A DNA stretch of 64,000 bases from Homalodisca vitripennis (GCF_021130785.1 NC_060208.1:55951001-56015000); one strand, 5' to 3'. Counted from the stretch's first letter, positions 10,901 to 22,101 are shown. Translations and numbers: made by a program. The notes: generated by a model not told the origin, from the sequence alone.

Positions 10901-12451
10901 CTGTGGTAAATTCCAGAAATATTGAAGAATGAGTATAGGCTAAAATAATTTGATGAAAAGCAATAACTTTTATTACCTTTTTAATTCATAATAGTAAAGT
11001 TTCACACAATATCTGGAAAAATGAAACCATATAAGTAGTACTTAAAAAGTAGCAAAGCATGAAAATTAATATATATGTTAATTTGTTAAGACAATGTTCA
11101 ATCTTTGGAAGTTATAAATACGAGTAAATAACAAAACCACTAGTATAAGATAGCCAAGCAACACATTTTTTGTATAAAACTTTAATTTTGTACCCTCAGG
11201 TGAAGTTTTTTTTTTTACTGATAAATCAATAATTCTATTAGCAGCTCTCAACAACTCTCTCCGTGAAGATATGCAGCAGTTTTGCACTTACATAAATACA
11301 GAACTCCAAACAAAATATTATTTACAACACCACAATAATTTTTAATTAGGTTACCTATTTATGGGTTCTCAAACACAAAGTGTGACAGAAAACGTTTTAG
11401 CAATGCGTAATTTGTGCACTGACAATCAGCTTTCGTCTGCGAATATAGGCTATGCAACAGACTCACGGTGATGTTGGAACGTAAATATGGAAAATACTAA
11501 TTGCAAGTAAAATATTGTTCATAAAAGTATGACAATTTGTCAACCACGCTAACTATTTATGGTTTTAAAAACACAAAGTATAGCAAAATGATCGGTAACT
11601 TGTGCATTGCTGACCAGCCAATAATAATTACATGGCAGATCTCTATAAATTCAATTGTCAAGTCTGATCGGTTATTGAATCAAAATTTTTAGAAAATATT
11701 TGGCGGTTTTCAGAATCAGCAATTGACTTTGACAAGCATCACTACTTTTAATCAAGAATTAAAAGATCCTTTCACCTACAAACTTAAAATTTTAAACAAA
11801 AGGAAAAAATAAATTCAGTAACAACCAAATTTAAGACATTCTAGAGGAAATTATTAAATTCCCTGAGAATTCCTAGTTTGCCCTAAGCATAGCAAAGCTA
11901 ATAATTGTTAAATACAAAAAATCCTTGTTTTGAACTTTTCAAGTACTATTTATTGCCTTACTTTACTACTTTTTAAAATTCCTTACAACAAAGTTTTAAT
12001 TTTAATTTACTGCCTTTTAACAATCTCTGTGGCACACATAATAATAAAATATTTAAACACACAGCCAAGATACTGTCACTTTCACTTTATGTAGTCTACT
12101 ATTAAAATTAAAAATAAATATAATTGTTTATTGCTATTACGCTATTGTTTGTACTTTAATATATTTAATAGTTAAAGCAAGTAAACTTATTGACTAAAAT
12201 AAATTATGTTGGATACATAAGATGATGGCAAGTGTTATCAAGATTGCCTCCTATGATATTTTAAGTACATTTAAACATTATTTTAGTTTGTAAATATGGG
12301 TTTATTGTAGGTTTGTAATAATGTTATTTTACTCCTGTTTGAGTTAAACTAAAGCTAAGTCATTAATTAGGATTACCATTTACTTACCATGTGGACATTG
12401 AGGATTATTTTTCAAATTTTTGCATACAACTTTAATCACAGCCATTTGCAT
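3652..12451 (-). CDS. Zcchc4: Zcchc4, rRNA N6-adenosine methyltransferase (5' six exons; 3' end outside window)
   Basis: ZCCHC4 installs m6A on a single adenosine of 28S rRNA in the nucleus and nucleolus. Six exons (12388-12451, 10029-10224, 8677-8824, 5185-5250, 4493-4624, 3652-3871) have GT/AG borders and join in frame to 275 codons plus one base. The protein opens with CPHGPTLKF and FYACSAYRDRKHCPFYHV, a GRF-type zinc finger (residues ~17-55). A C2H2 finger follows in exon 3 (YCHSCSQ...HASH). Next come EAQYLFAD and VSRVLCLGTPR, the SAM-binding Rossmann segment, and the catalytic DPPFGG at residues 250-255. The C-terminal CCHC and cysteine-rich exons expected for this family are not found at 1-3650, so the gene runs off the left edge. 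The start is the first ATG after an in-frame stop (12449-12451); a second ATG two codons later is also possible. No frameshift is seen, so it looks functional. Confidence 0.93.
3872..4492 (+). repeat. LINE 3'-end fragment in Zcchc4 intron 5
   Basis: Around 4080-4180 the plus strand reads VNIFKTKLYNWLLRNPFYEL, then a stop near 4180. This matches the C-terminal motif of the LINE ending at 1721 (KLQNWLISNPFY). About 250 bp of AT-rich 3' UTR-like sequence follows. Limits within the intron are approximate. Confidence 0.55.
4493..4624 (-). CDS. Zcchc4: Zcchc4 exon 5 (SAM-binding start of the methyltransferase)
   Basis: A 44-codon exon, ATACAG acceptor and GTAAGT donor. Encodes the alternating strand VSRVLCLGTPRVHE, which fits the first Rossmann strand, and MQSLLLDFDHRY. 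Confidence 0.92.
4929..4985. repeat. (TA)n microsatellite
   Basis: An uninterrupted TA run to about 4970, one CC interruption, then a further short TA run, inside Zcchc4 intron 4. Confidence 0.95.
5185..5250 (-). CDS. Zcchc4: Zcchc4 exon 4
   Basis: A 22-codon exon between a TTTTAAG acceptor and a GTACGG donor. Encodes LLKPKEGSKKEAQYLFADTT followed by SK; AQYLFAD is characteristic of ZCCHC4 orthologues. Confidence 0.9.
5251..6600. other. Zcchc4 intron 3, left part: no gene seen
   Basis: AT-rich intron sequence. Around 5998-6240 there is a less AT-rich patch starting TTAACCCTTACGCCGCTGAG, which resembles a piggyBac-type left end, but I could not find a matching right end. No coding sequence is recognised. 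Confidence 0.5.
6605..7075. repeat. ~190-bp tandem repeat, cluster 1
   Basis: About two and a half diverged units. The anchor CAGTAATTTG occurs at 6828 and 7018 (period 190). Other shared blocks are AAAGTAC, GTCCACGAATA/GTCCGCGAATA, AAAATACTAATT and AATATCACGT. The same unit recurs at 11355-11690. Confidence 0.65.
7076..8676. other. Zcchc4 intron 3, right part: unclassified repeat-like DNA
   Basis: The 7615-8330 block is richer in GC than its surroundings and includes GGCTCCTCATACACG near 7620 and GATCGT/GATCGG motifs; this looks like DNA-transposon debris but no transposase motif is readable. At 8460-8520 there is a weak resemblance to the 3' half of 5S rRNA (GGATGGGTGACC). Nothing here supports a gene. 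Confidence 0.35.
8677..8824 (-). CDS. Zcchc4: Zcchc4 exon 3 (C2H2 finger)
   Basis: The acceptor is TTTCCAG and the donor GTACTT. Encodes LYCHSCSQLDL...QHASHN, with the C-x2-C-x(n)-H-x3-H spacing of the ZCCHC4 C2H2 finger. It ends phase 0 at PSQ. The exon is confirmed by frame continuity on both sides. Confidence 0.88.
8825..10028. other. Zcchc4 intron 2: no gene seen
   Basis: AT-rich intron. A patch at 9340-9480 with GATCGGTCGTCGA and GACAGATCGTTAC resembles motifs near 7670, possibly another piece of the same transposon debris. No coding support. Confidence 0.4.
10029..10224 (-). CDS. Zcchc4: Zcchc4 exon 2 (GRF zinc finger)
   Basis: Follows a TTTTAG acceptor. The phase completes the glycine of CPHGPTL. 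Encodes the FYACSAYRDRKHCPFY finger and a helix ending LEVR. The donor is GTAATC. Confidence 0.92.
10344..10708. mobile_element. Tigger/pogo-type MITE in Zcchc4 intron 1
   Basis: A 365-bp element with inverted ends starting CAGTAGAACCCCTCATATCC and continuing GGCC, matched by GGCCGGATATGAGGGGTTCT and ACTG on the right. It is flanked by TA dinucleotides (10342-10343, 10709-10710). CAGTAGAACC ends with GGCCGGAT sub-ends and TA duplication are typical of pogo/Tigger MITEs. Several further GGCCGGATAA copies occur inside. No transposase is present. The two ends are almost perfect, so the insertion looks young relative to neighbouring debris. Confidence 0.88.
11355..11690. repeat. ~190-bp tandem repeat, cluster 2 (Zcchc4 intron 1)
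   Basis: Two diverged units: TTTTAGCAATGCGTAATTTG near 11391 and ATCGGTAACTTGTGCATTGC near 11590 (spacing about 188). Units share AACACAAAGTRT, GTGCACTGACAATCAG and AAAATACTAATTGCA with the cluster at 6605-7075. Confidence 0.6.
12388..12451 (-). CDS. Zcchc4: Zcchc4 exon 1
   Basis: Encodes MQMAVIKVVCKNLKNNPQCP followed by H and the first base of a glycine codon. The donor is GTAAGT (12387-12382). An in-frame TGA lies a few codons upstream of the first ATG. Confidence 0.88.
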
Positions 12452-12812
12452 GTAGTAAAATCAACTAAGTTTAGAAATAAATTGATCTGAAACAAAATCA
12501 AGATGTATCAAAAGACAATCAAAATGTAGCCACTAAGAATACATAAAATTATTAACCCTCCTGCTGCTCTGAACCAGATTCTAATCCGTTTTTATAATCT
12601 AGTCCCTTATCATGCACTACATAATATGCGTATAGCCGCTAGAACTGTTCCTAAAATTGTCAATGTAAAGAGGAGATTGTAAGCTAGCTCTATGGTACAC
12701 TTTCAGATATTATACTGTATTGAAGCATATTGATACTGTGATAATGTTCACAACAGACTTTTTGCTTTTGTCTAGACATCTAGAGCAAATTGTTTACAAA
12801 CATTAAATTGGC

Positions 12813-14997
12813 AAATCTTAAGAACAGCGACTACCGCTCCGATCGCCGTAATTTTTTGCATTCTAACACAGGTTAACGTAATTTCACCGAAAAAAATAGT
12901 CCCGATTATCGCCGTAGCCGTTTACTCCCCCCCCCCCACCCCCCCCACCAAAAAATTTTTGGAAAAAAATAAAAATTAAAAAACCTGACTGACAGTGCAT
13001 TTATTCGTTTTTTTGGTGGTATTAGTTTCGCAGGGCACGTAATTTCACCGAAAAAAAGTAGTCCCGGTTATCGCCGTAGCCGTTTACTCCTTCCCCCCAA
13101 AAAAAATTTTTGGAAAAGACAAAATTTGAAAAACCTGACTGACCAATGCATTTATTCGTTTTTTTTTTTTTGGTGTTATTAGTTCGTAGGGCAGTAGTCC
13201 ATGTACGAATTCTAGTATAAACTCGTCTTATCTTATCAGTAATAAACGCGCGCCGCTCATCATTTGCCCTGTAATGAAACCTGCGTTAGTTCTGTCTGAG
13301 TGTTGTGCGTGTAAGCAGTCATGGCGTGATCTGGGCTTGGACTTTTGCAAAGCTCGAGTTAATTTTTTTTTTCTAAAAGAAGCAAGCAGCGCGAAGCGCT
13401 GCGCAGCGGGCAAGCAAGCATCGCCTGATCTGAGTTTTGAATAGGCAAGCTAGGCTCTACCTGCAATCACGTTATCTACTAGACCGCTCGACTTTGACCT
13501 CTGTCTGAGGATGGGGAGGGGTTTGAGATAAGACAATTCCTGTTTTATATTGACGAAATATTGTTCTATAGGCTAATCTAGTAATCAGTAGAAGCAAAAT
13601 TTCAAATAACGATTCATGTCTGGTATGGTCGGTATAATCCCAAAGTACAAAAAATTAAAATTAAACAAAAAATTGAAATAAAAACAATTAAAATTTAAAA
13701 AAAATTACCTTAATGGTATTTTGGGGGGTACAACGCAGCCACTGCCTCGAGGATAAGCGTGAACCCTTTCTTCTGGGATGTACTTCTGGTTTTAAACAAG
13801 TACTCCGCGAGGTAGCCGACGAAGTGCTTGCTCTTGCGACCGTATTTGGGGACTTCTGACCGGACGTCACGCCACTTCCGTTCAATTGTGTTGGTACAGG
13901 CGGATGTTAAGGGGGGTCAACAAAGTTCTTTGTGTGATTCACAGTCAGGTGATTAAACTGATACTGTGATAGGGTATTGTAGGCCTTCCAGCAATCAGTT
14001 TATTATTGTAGATCCTGGCAACACCCAAGTTTTAATACTCCGTATCAGAGTCTTCGCCGTACGGTCTTTAACTGGGATAAGGAAAGTGTGCTTGGTCTCC
14101 CGATCTATTCCCCCCAACACCCACTGTCCCTTTTACTATCCGTCCTCTGTTGTATTTTCTTTTGCCAAATTTGGCTTCATCGATCTCAACTACGGCGCCG
14201 GGTCCGCCCAACTGTTGGCTGTTTCTTTTCAAATGGTCAATGTAGACTTCCCGGATGAAACGAGTAGTAGTCCACTATTGTCGGGTCTGTGAGATGAAGA
14301 TGAATTTTAACAAATGAGTGCCTCGGAGGTGTGATGTGAAAAGATATGTTATGATAAAACGCCACAATGTGTTAATATTAACTCTACTTCGCTCCAGGAA
14401 CGTGCCGACCTTCGCTGAAACACGCCAGCCACACTTTTTTCCGGGCTTTCTTCTGCAAATTAACAATCTATCCACACCTGAACTTTAAGTCATCTGTCAA
14501 GTTCACCGAGTTTTCCGCACTTCACACAATTTGTCTTTCGTTGGAAGCACATTGTGCGCACAAAACACGTTAATAACACGCTTTTCATCAAATAAACATG
14601 CTTCAAAGAATAGCGTGTGACAAGAACCCATCGCAAGCCATGTCAATAATTTCACTAATTATTCCTTTTCCACGTGGGTTTGTTTGTTTACATCCGGCGG
14701 ACAATCGAAGCCGTACTATAGGTCACGTGATCCGCCCGGCCAATCGGAAACCTTCCTGTTTGTCACGTGACTACTGTCAACTCATCAAAACGACCATGGT
14801 CGGCCATTGTTTTTATGTTTGATAGTCGAAAATCTTGTTATTTATGTGTTTTGTATTGCCAACATTTTACTGCCGAAAAGCTGGTTTTTATGTGGTAGCG
14901 ATAATCAGGACTATTTTTTTCGGTGAAATTACGTTAACCTGTGTTAGTATGCAAAATATTACGGCGATCGGAGCGGTAGTCGCTGAGCTTAAGATTT
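12813..14997 (-). mobile_element. Merlin-superfamily DNA transposon, decayed
   Basis: About 2.2 kb bounded by long inverted ends: 12825 onward (CAGCGACTACCGCTCCGATC, then GCCGTAAT and GTTAACGTAATTTCACCG) matches the reverse complement of sequence ending at 14985. The arms exceed 100 bp and extend into a palindromic TCTTAAG flank, so the exact ends and the 8-9 bp target duplication expected for Merlin are unresolved. The left arm holds a ~160-bp tandem duplication (12877-13037 and 13038-13193). Inside, the minus strand encodes a broken ISXO2/IS1595-like transposase. It lies between Zcchc4 and Strap. Confidence 0.82.
13700..14300 (-). pseudogene. Merlin transposase (ISXO2/IS1595-like DDE), frameshifted
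   Basis: Across several frames the minus strand gives VYIDHLKRNSQQLGGPGAVV, then EIDEAKFGKRKYNRGRIVKG, SIKTWVLPGS, YQFNHLTVNHTKNFVDP, and RKWRDVRSEVPKYGRKSKHF ending near FTLILEAVAALYPP. EIDEAKFG carries the first catalytic aspartate, and the NH...F.DP and RKW blocks are hallmarks of the IS1595/Merlin DDE fold. At least three frame changes and several stops break it, and the N-terminal zinc-binding part is not readable. It is not functional as it stands. Confidence 0.8.
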
Positions 14998-17070
14998 ACC
15001 ATTAAATTTAAGTGTTTATGTGGTACGAACAAAAATGGAGCTGTTACTTGAAGTTTTCAACAAAACTTCACTTTTAAAAATACTTAAAATCCTAGTAAGA
15101 CTACAGTTTTATATAAGATATTTATAAGAGTACTAATTTAAAGTATGTAATTTTATAATTTTTGAATTATATGGATAAAAGTGGTTGTCTAATAAGGATT
15201 TTAATTTTTATTCTTGGTTTGGGTTTGATTCATTTTAGTTAGCTATTAGTTAATTTGTGGTTTCTATACTTTATGATCCAAGAGTAGGCAGGTGTTTTTC
15301 AATCAGACAGTTCGTAGACTAGCAACGCAGCACTGTGCATTTTATATACATGAAACTAAATGTGAAACTAAACCGATGTCAGATCACGTTGAAAGATTTA
15401 GGATGTGATCTAAGATTGAGAAAGTACCGATTTGAAATGCTTCTGATCATCAATGCGGGCTTCCACTCCGCACTGCTGGTGAAAAAAGAAAAACATCCCT
15501 TCAGATAGTACCCAAATTCTAGTTCAGATTACGTAAGTGCTTTACAGGTTATTATTCAACATAGGTTATTATATTTAATGTTGGTTACGATTATCCTAAC
15601 ATTTAAAATAATAAGTAAATTTAATACTGTTTTGTTTGTTATACAACATAAATACATATCCTACATTATTTTTTTATTCACAATAACATTATATACTGTA
15701 ATTTGAAATAAAATGTAATTTGGTACAAGTAGTTGTAGCAAGGATTATTTACTCATCAATAGTTATGATTCAATGTTATCATCACTGGAGTGTTGGCGCT
15801 TATTATACTACAGCCAGCTAGCGTAAACTATCCTACTGAAAATATTGGAATTACGATTAACTACAAATATTTACTTGATATAACTTAGTACTAGTAACGG
15901 GTAGACTTTTATAAGGGGCCTACACTCGTTATTCGATTACTATTATTGAATGGTTTGATTGTTTTTGTCCGTAAGATAATTCGATATTACAATTTATGTA
16001 ACAGCATAGATTTCAACTTATTACTCGTAATTGGCGATAAATATGAGGAAAATATGTAAGATATTTCTCACAAGTGACGAGATTTGTTGTGGCTTCAACA
16101 TGTGGGTTTGGATTCTGGTAACACATAAGGAGAATTCTTTCCTATATTTCACAAAAGTGGTTAGGCCTACTTATTGCTGAACAAGATAAGTCTAGGCCAT
16201 AGTAGGTTTCATTATGTTATTGTAAAATTTACGTTTTAACAATTGTTATGTACGAGATTCTTCTTGTTACGGTAATTTATTACAACTCTTATTGTGTACG
16301 ATTTTAAGTTAGATGATATTAATCGAATAAGGAGTGTATGCCGCTTATTAAAACCCCGCCCCAAGTAACTTAGTAACTACTGTGATTATCGTAACTAACA
16401 ACTGTTTCAATAGTCAAGTAGGTTAAAAATTAAGGCCTAATATTTAGTAGGAGTCTGAAAAGAAAATACTTGGCTTACTTCACATAAATAACAAATTTCT
16501 TCATAAGCCAAGATAAATAAATTTGAGCTAATGTTAATATTCTTAATTGAGAGAAATTCAGCTTTACTTTCAGATATAGTGTAGGTATAACAATACAAAA
16601 CTGCACTTACATCGCAGGTACATATTGTCCACAACGTTTAGGTTTAGTGTTTGTTTACTGTTTAGTTTTCACGAATGGGTGTTTGCATTTGCACCTTCTT
16701 CTTCTTCTTCTTATATTGTGGGGTGGTCTTCTGTCATACACTAATTAAGCATCAAGGGCCTTTTGCGCATCCCGGAAGTACACCATGAGGCCTACCAGTC
16801 TATGATTTCAGCAGTTCCATAAACCACCTAAAACAACCTATTTGTACTCCTGGGGAAATTCACCACCCTTACAATAGTGTATTTCTGATTTGCCAGATAA
16901 TTGGCTTTAAATACTACCCATAAAACTTAATGGTACATTATTTATTGGGTCTTTGATGTTAATCCATTAGACCGTGTTACATTATGGTTATAATGATAAA
17001 AAATCCACATAGAGATTTTTACGTAGGGTAAAAATTTGTTCATTACTTCATTATTAACCTTGGGAGTTTA
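14998..17070. other. Intergenic, no gene seen
   Basis: AT-rich intergenic DNA between the Merlin element and an RT fragment. A short CTT run lies near 16700. No coding or structural feature is recognised. Confidence 0.5.
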
Positions 17071-17078
17071 TTTTTGGT

Positions 17079-17330
17079 TCATTTAGAGAACTTAACGGCC
17101 TTGATGTTTAACAGATTAAAACACATCCCGTTATCTTTAAACCAACCATTTAACTGCGTTATAGCACAAGAAGCCCAGTCTTTCACCATGTCCGAAAACA
17201 TTGTCAGCATACATGACAAGATTTGAATCTTCTCGTTGCACCTTGGTTCTTCAATATAAATTAAGAAGAGGACTGGTGAAAGAATACAACCCTGTGGCAC
17301 TCCTTCTGAGCAATGTGTCATAGTATAAGA
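17079..17330 (-). pseudogene. Non-LTR reverse transcriptase fragment
   Basis: The minus strand reads HCSEGVPQGCILSPVLFLIY, the conserved RT motif 4 of LINEs. Downstream is ITQLNGWFKDNGMCFNL, the helix before the thumb with its N/K region. The YADD motif between them is lost (a segment reads LTMFSDMVKDW). It is a short isolated piece of about 80 codons. Confidence 0.72.
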
Positions 17331-17772
17331 GCTCTGTAGGGATACTACTGATACACACTGTCTTCGACCTATTGAAAAGAATTAAAACAAATCAAAAACT
17401 ACGCCTCATATTTACGCATAAACGATTTGCTTTTTCATTCTTAGATTATTTGTATTTTGAACTGATCCCTTAAAGTATGTAGTTACTTTTACTGTTGTTA
17501 TTGTTGGCTCTTTGTTTTGTAGTTTTGGCTCATTGACATCAGTGGTTAGGAAGTACCTATCTGACAGTTTTATGTCAAAATCCCTGCTCTGTAACCTCAC
17601 GTTCGACTTAAACTACTCTCAGTGAGTGGGCTCAAGTAGACATTGAAGGAACAATAGTGTTGAAATTGAGAAAAGGATAGATGATACTAGATTGTTTGCG
17701 GGTATGGTCTTTAAATATTACAGACAATTTTGCATTGCCTGGGTAATGTGACTGATACCATAACTTCCTACA

Positions 17773-18246
17773 CATAACGTAGCTATGGTAGGAAGGGTTG
17801 ATTCAATTAGCTTCAGTTCAACTTCCTTTTATTGCAGCGTCTGGTATATGACGCTGATGAATCCAGATTCCAGGAATCAAGTCTAAGACAGTGTCAGATA
17901 CCAGACGCTGCGATAAGAGGAAGGTGAACTGGAGCTAACCTCAAAATTCAATTGTCTCAGCCTTTTTACCATAGCCACGTTATGTGTAAAAAAACTCGGT
18001 TGCTCCACCGTGCTTAAAGGTCTTGTCTATCACAACGTAGTGCACTCAATTGTGTATCTGATGATAAAAATGAGGCTACCTCTTCACCTATTTATAGGTG
18101 TCTATGTCGAAACGATATAAATGTTTCGTTTTGAGCTTCTTCTTCGTCGACTTTCTTTGAATCTCTTCAGACGAACATGACTCTAGATTCCAGGAGTCAA
18201 GTCTGAGACACTGACAGACGTTGCAATAAAAGGAAGGTGAACTGGA
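17773..18246. repeat. Fold-back repeat with an extra partial arm
   Basis: The left arm 17773-17850 (CATAACGTAGCTATGGTA ... GCAGCGTCTGGTATATG) is the inverted copy of 17895-17984 (CAGATACCAGACGCTGCG ... ACCATAGCCACGTTATG), with a ~45-bp loop. At 18185-18246 part of the loop and right arm recurs in direct orientation (AGATTCCAGGAGTCAAGTCT ... AGGAAGGTGAACTGG), offset by about 320 bp. No coding sequence; most likely a fold-back or MITE family. Confidence 0.7.
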
Positions 18247-18299
18247 CCTACACTCTAAACCCAACTGATACCATAACGATGTTGCTTTCATATTGTCCA

Positions 18300-19320
18300 A
18301 CAGTGGAAGGATTAATTTTAACCTTTTAAAACAAACTAAATATGAGCCTTGAATTATAACTTCAAATGAACGTTTATTTTGACGAGGATATTGTAATTTT
18401 ATGGAATAGTAATGGTGTAAATCACTGTTCAATTTAAGTTTCCCATTACTAATTCATATATTTTATTTTACAAAATCCAGTTCTTTGAATCTCTAGATGC
18501 ATTCACTGTTCTCAAAAGAGTATTACAACTGCCTGAGTATTTTTTTTACTTATCTTCTTTTATCGGCAAAGAATATGTATAATTTGAGCTATCTCCTATA
18601 TTGACTAACTCTTGGATAACTCAGTGCGTCTTCACAACAGATTTGACGATTTTTAAAGCTATCCTCATTCTAAAAATATAACAATTTTGATAGCATGAGA
18701 CTAATATCAATTACTGAAAATTTTCAAAAAATATTTGAGAAAGTTATATTTATATTCCTGCATAACATATAAAATAATGTGCTTTATTGTAAAACAATAC
18801 ACTAAATTAGTTAATTATTTCCTGTACTTCTTTCGGGATACCTATAATATAATACTGTAATCGCAATTTGGGTTTCATCATAGTCCTTCCACAATTTCCG
18901 CTGTCTTGTTTATTTGAAAAGCTGTGGTTTCCGTTAAGTCAAAATGAGCACAATTTTACTCTCTGACTTTTTACCTTGTTTCTTAAGATATTATATTTCA
19001 GTCAAGACTGAGATATTATATAGGTTTCTTTGTATCTTTTTTAGGAATTTCAAAAGAATGTTTGATGCGCATGATTAATTAATACTTCGCAACTTTTGAG
19101 CCCAAGATGGATTTTTCACTTTTTTAGAGAGCAGTAGGGTGTAGCTCAGAGGGGTTTTCGAAATAAGAATATACCTATATTCATATCAGAGACCCTTAGA
19201 AAATTCATGTAAAATTTCAGTAAAACCGGTTGAATAGTTTACGCGCGAAAACAAAACAAACAAATAACGGCACTTGTGGTACCTAGACAAAGAGCTGTTG
19301 TACACGTAAAGGATTTGAAT
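18300..19320. other. Intergenic, no gene seen
   Basis: AT-rich. The block at 19130-19260 (GTAAAATTTCAGTAAAACCG and GTTTACGCGCGAAAACAAAA) looks like dispersed-repeat sequence, but I cannot class it. Confidence 0.4.
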
Positions 19321-19479
19321 AGAGAGACAACAAAAGAAGAAGTACATTGTGGATTGGAGAAGGCCATCAAATACAGTAGTGATCCCTTGGATATTAAAGT
19401 TACCTCAATATGACCAGCATTCGGAGGGACACAAAATGCAACTTTTATACTCCCAAAACAGTTGGCACTTGAAGCAATA

Positions 19480-21840
19480 AAGCTTCATCGCACCATCGCA
19501 TCAAGATAGGCTGGATATTTTGTCAAATTCGATTCAGAGAAGATAAGAAAAGATGCTCTAGATGCTGCAAAGATGGACAAATCGCACGATAATGTAAGGG
19601 AGGTGACACGCGAACGCTCTGCTTTAGATGTCAAAAAGAAGGACACGTTCGTGACAATTATCCGGAGAATAAAGGAAGAAACCATGAAAACCCAAAGTTC
19701 ATTAAACTCCTGCAGTTAAATATAAATCGAAAACCAGCTAATAACATGTTACTAGCAAGAACTCAGGAGTTATCCAGTGAGCTACTATTTGTAACTGAAC
19801 AGAGCAGTAGTAGCAAGAGGAAACTGGAAAACAGATCTATTACGAAACACAGCTGTGCTCTTGAGATCAGCTAATTGGTTAATATCTTCAATTGGGCCAG
19901 AAGCAATCTTTGTGAGGGTAAGAACGGCATAAATGTGTTTAGCTGCTACTTCTTACTAAACGTGTCAAGAATTTAGGCAGTCTCTGGAAAATTTGGAATT
20001 TGTAATTCAGAAGGGACACACACAAGCAATAATAGCAGGATATTTTAATGCCAAATCAGCAGACTGGGGATCACCAGTCTCAGATAGACTAGGAAGAGGA
20101 GTGGAAGACTGGGCAGCCGCTTGTGGACTAGTAGTCATCAATGTGGGGATCATCCCATCCTGCAGCATAAGAGGGTCTATTGACCTAATATTTGCATCAG
20201 AGAATCTTGCACGAATATTCAACCGCTGGCGAGTCTTACTTGATGAGATGTTGAGTGACCACGTGTGGGTTTCTTACAAATTCCATGGTGGAAGTCAGCC
20301 TTCTGCACGCACCATTTATAGCTGGAGCCTTGGACCTAAGGATGCGAAAAAGTTCAGGAAAGCCTCGAGAAAGTTAATAATAGAAGAATCGATGCGGAAC
20401 CTGGGGCTCACAAGGCTACAGAATAAGTCCAACTAGCTTGTCGAGAAACCCTAAAACGGAGAGCCTGCGTAAATCGACGACCTATGTATTGGTGGAATGA
20501 CGAACTAGCTGAACCTCATCGGACATGTTTGAAGAATCGAGAATGCTACACACAAGCTTCTAGGAGGTATGGTAGAGAATCTATAGTTGTAGCAGAACTT
20601 TATGATGGGTTGCATGAGGCCAGACTAGTACGCAAGCCATAGCACACTAAAAAAAAGGAAAGCGTGGACTGAGCTATGTCTGAAAATAAATGCGTATGTC
20701 TGGAGAACTGCAAATAAAATAGTAGCTAAGACAATTGATAGAAAGGCTCCACAATTAGACCTTGCACTAGTAAGAGCATGTGAGGGCGAACTTTTCCCAA
20801 CGCACCAGCCCACAGATTATAAGGGAATTGCAGTTTTGAATATTTCCCCCTTTCAGACCGGAGGAGCTCCATACTTCTAGAGAAAAGATAAGAAGAAAGA
20901 AGAGTCCAAGACAGGAACCAGATGGCATACCAGCAGAATCGTTGAAGGAGGTAATCTGCGTAGTTGGGGAAAAAGTGTTAGTAGTTATGAACTTAGTAAT
21001 CAAACAAGAATTGTTCCCAGATGGATAGAGGATGGAAAGACTGGTTTTGATACCAAAGCAGGGAAAACGAGAAGAATTTCCACCATCCTACCGACCTCTG
21101 CGTCTACTAGACAATATGGGAAAGCTTACTGAACAGCTCATACTAATACTTCTAAAGAAAGAACTTGAGGAGATTGCGACCTGTAACGTTCATGATTGGA
21201 TGCATGCGTCTGCAACCTCAGCTGAAAATGAAATACCTAGTATTTGGAAGGATTATAACCAACATTTTCAGGTACGTGTGGTGGAAGTAACTGCATCATA
21301 ACATGAATCCCGTCACTTGATCTACTGGCAAATGAGAGTGAAAGTTCACGAGGGGAGAGATGGGACTAAAGTCAGGAGGGAATTACGAAGTAAAGTGCCA
21401 GAAAGATGGAGGGTAGTGGAGACAAAAACTTGGACCCGGAAGCTTATCCCAGACTTACGACCGTAGGTATGCATGATGAGGTCAATTTCCACCTCACTCA
21501 ATATACAGTGGTCGTGGAAACTTTGGTATAGCTCCTTGTTTCAGAGGAGAAGTGATTATGCAGCCTGCAAATACTCTATCGAGGAGCAGGATACTATAGA
21601 GCACACAATTATAGTCTGCTGCAGATGGTTGTCAGAGAGGGAGGAAATGGAACCGTAGTAGGAATATTAACTCCTAGTAACACAGTAGTCATAATGTTGG
21701 AAAGTGCTTGAATGCTTGGAACATGCATTTGATATCTAATACGATTTAGAAGATGATCGAAAGGAAAATAAAAGAGTTGAATACAAAAAGGCCGCTGCTG
21801 TTAAAGTCCCTCGCTGAGCTGATATAATACAAATAAGTAG
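19480..21840 (+). pseudogene. R1-like non-LTR retrotransposon, decayed
   Basis: The plus strand keeps the order of an R1/I-type LINE. Two gag zinc knuckles, RCSRCCKDGQIAR*C and CFRCQKEGHVRDNYP, lie in one frame at 19550-19640. The endonuclease start IKLLQLNINRKPANNMLLAR follows at 19700. The endonuclease core at 19993-20436 reads QAIIAGYFNAKSADWGSPVS and GSIDLIFASENLA, with SDH at the catalytic end. RT motif LVLIPKQGKREEFPPSYRPL lies at 21040-21100. A C-terminal cysteine/histidine block, DYAACKYSIEEQDTIEHTII, lies near 21560. Stops and frame changes occur throughout, and the RT catalytic YADD region appears deleted between 21300 and 21470. It lies upstream of Strap in the same orientation. 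Clade assignment (R1 versus the related LOA or I clades) is inference. Confidence 0.8.
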
Positions 21841-22019
21841 TCCCGTCTCAGTTTTGAGTAAGTGAGGGAAGAGGTGGTTTGTTTAGTGAAAACACCATTT
21901 AACTCTTTAGAGTCATGCCAAGGGAATTACAACGCAAGAATATTTGTACCCAAAGTGAATCCAAAGGAATTTTTCTCCTCTTCCACCAGGAAAAATACGT
22001 TTTTTATTAGTATTAGTTT

Positions 22020-22101
22020 TAAATTTAAAAACAAACACATCAAAATACTATTACAAATATTTCCAATAAGTATATTATTCGAGTGTTTGTTTTTAAATTT
22101 A
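22020..22101. repeat. Short imperfect palindrome
   Basis: TAAATTTAAAAACAAACAC (22020-22038) is the inverse of GTGTTTGTTTTTAAATTTA (22083-22101). It explains the similar open frames seen on both strands. Confidence 0.75.
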
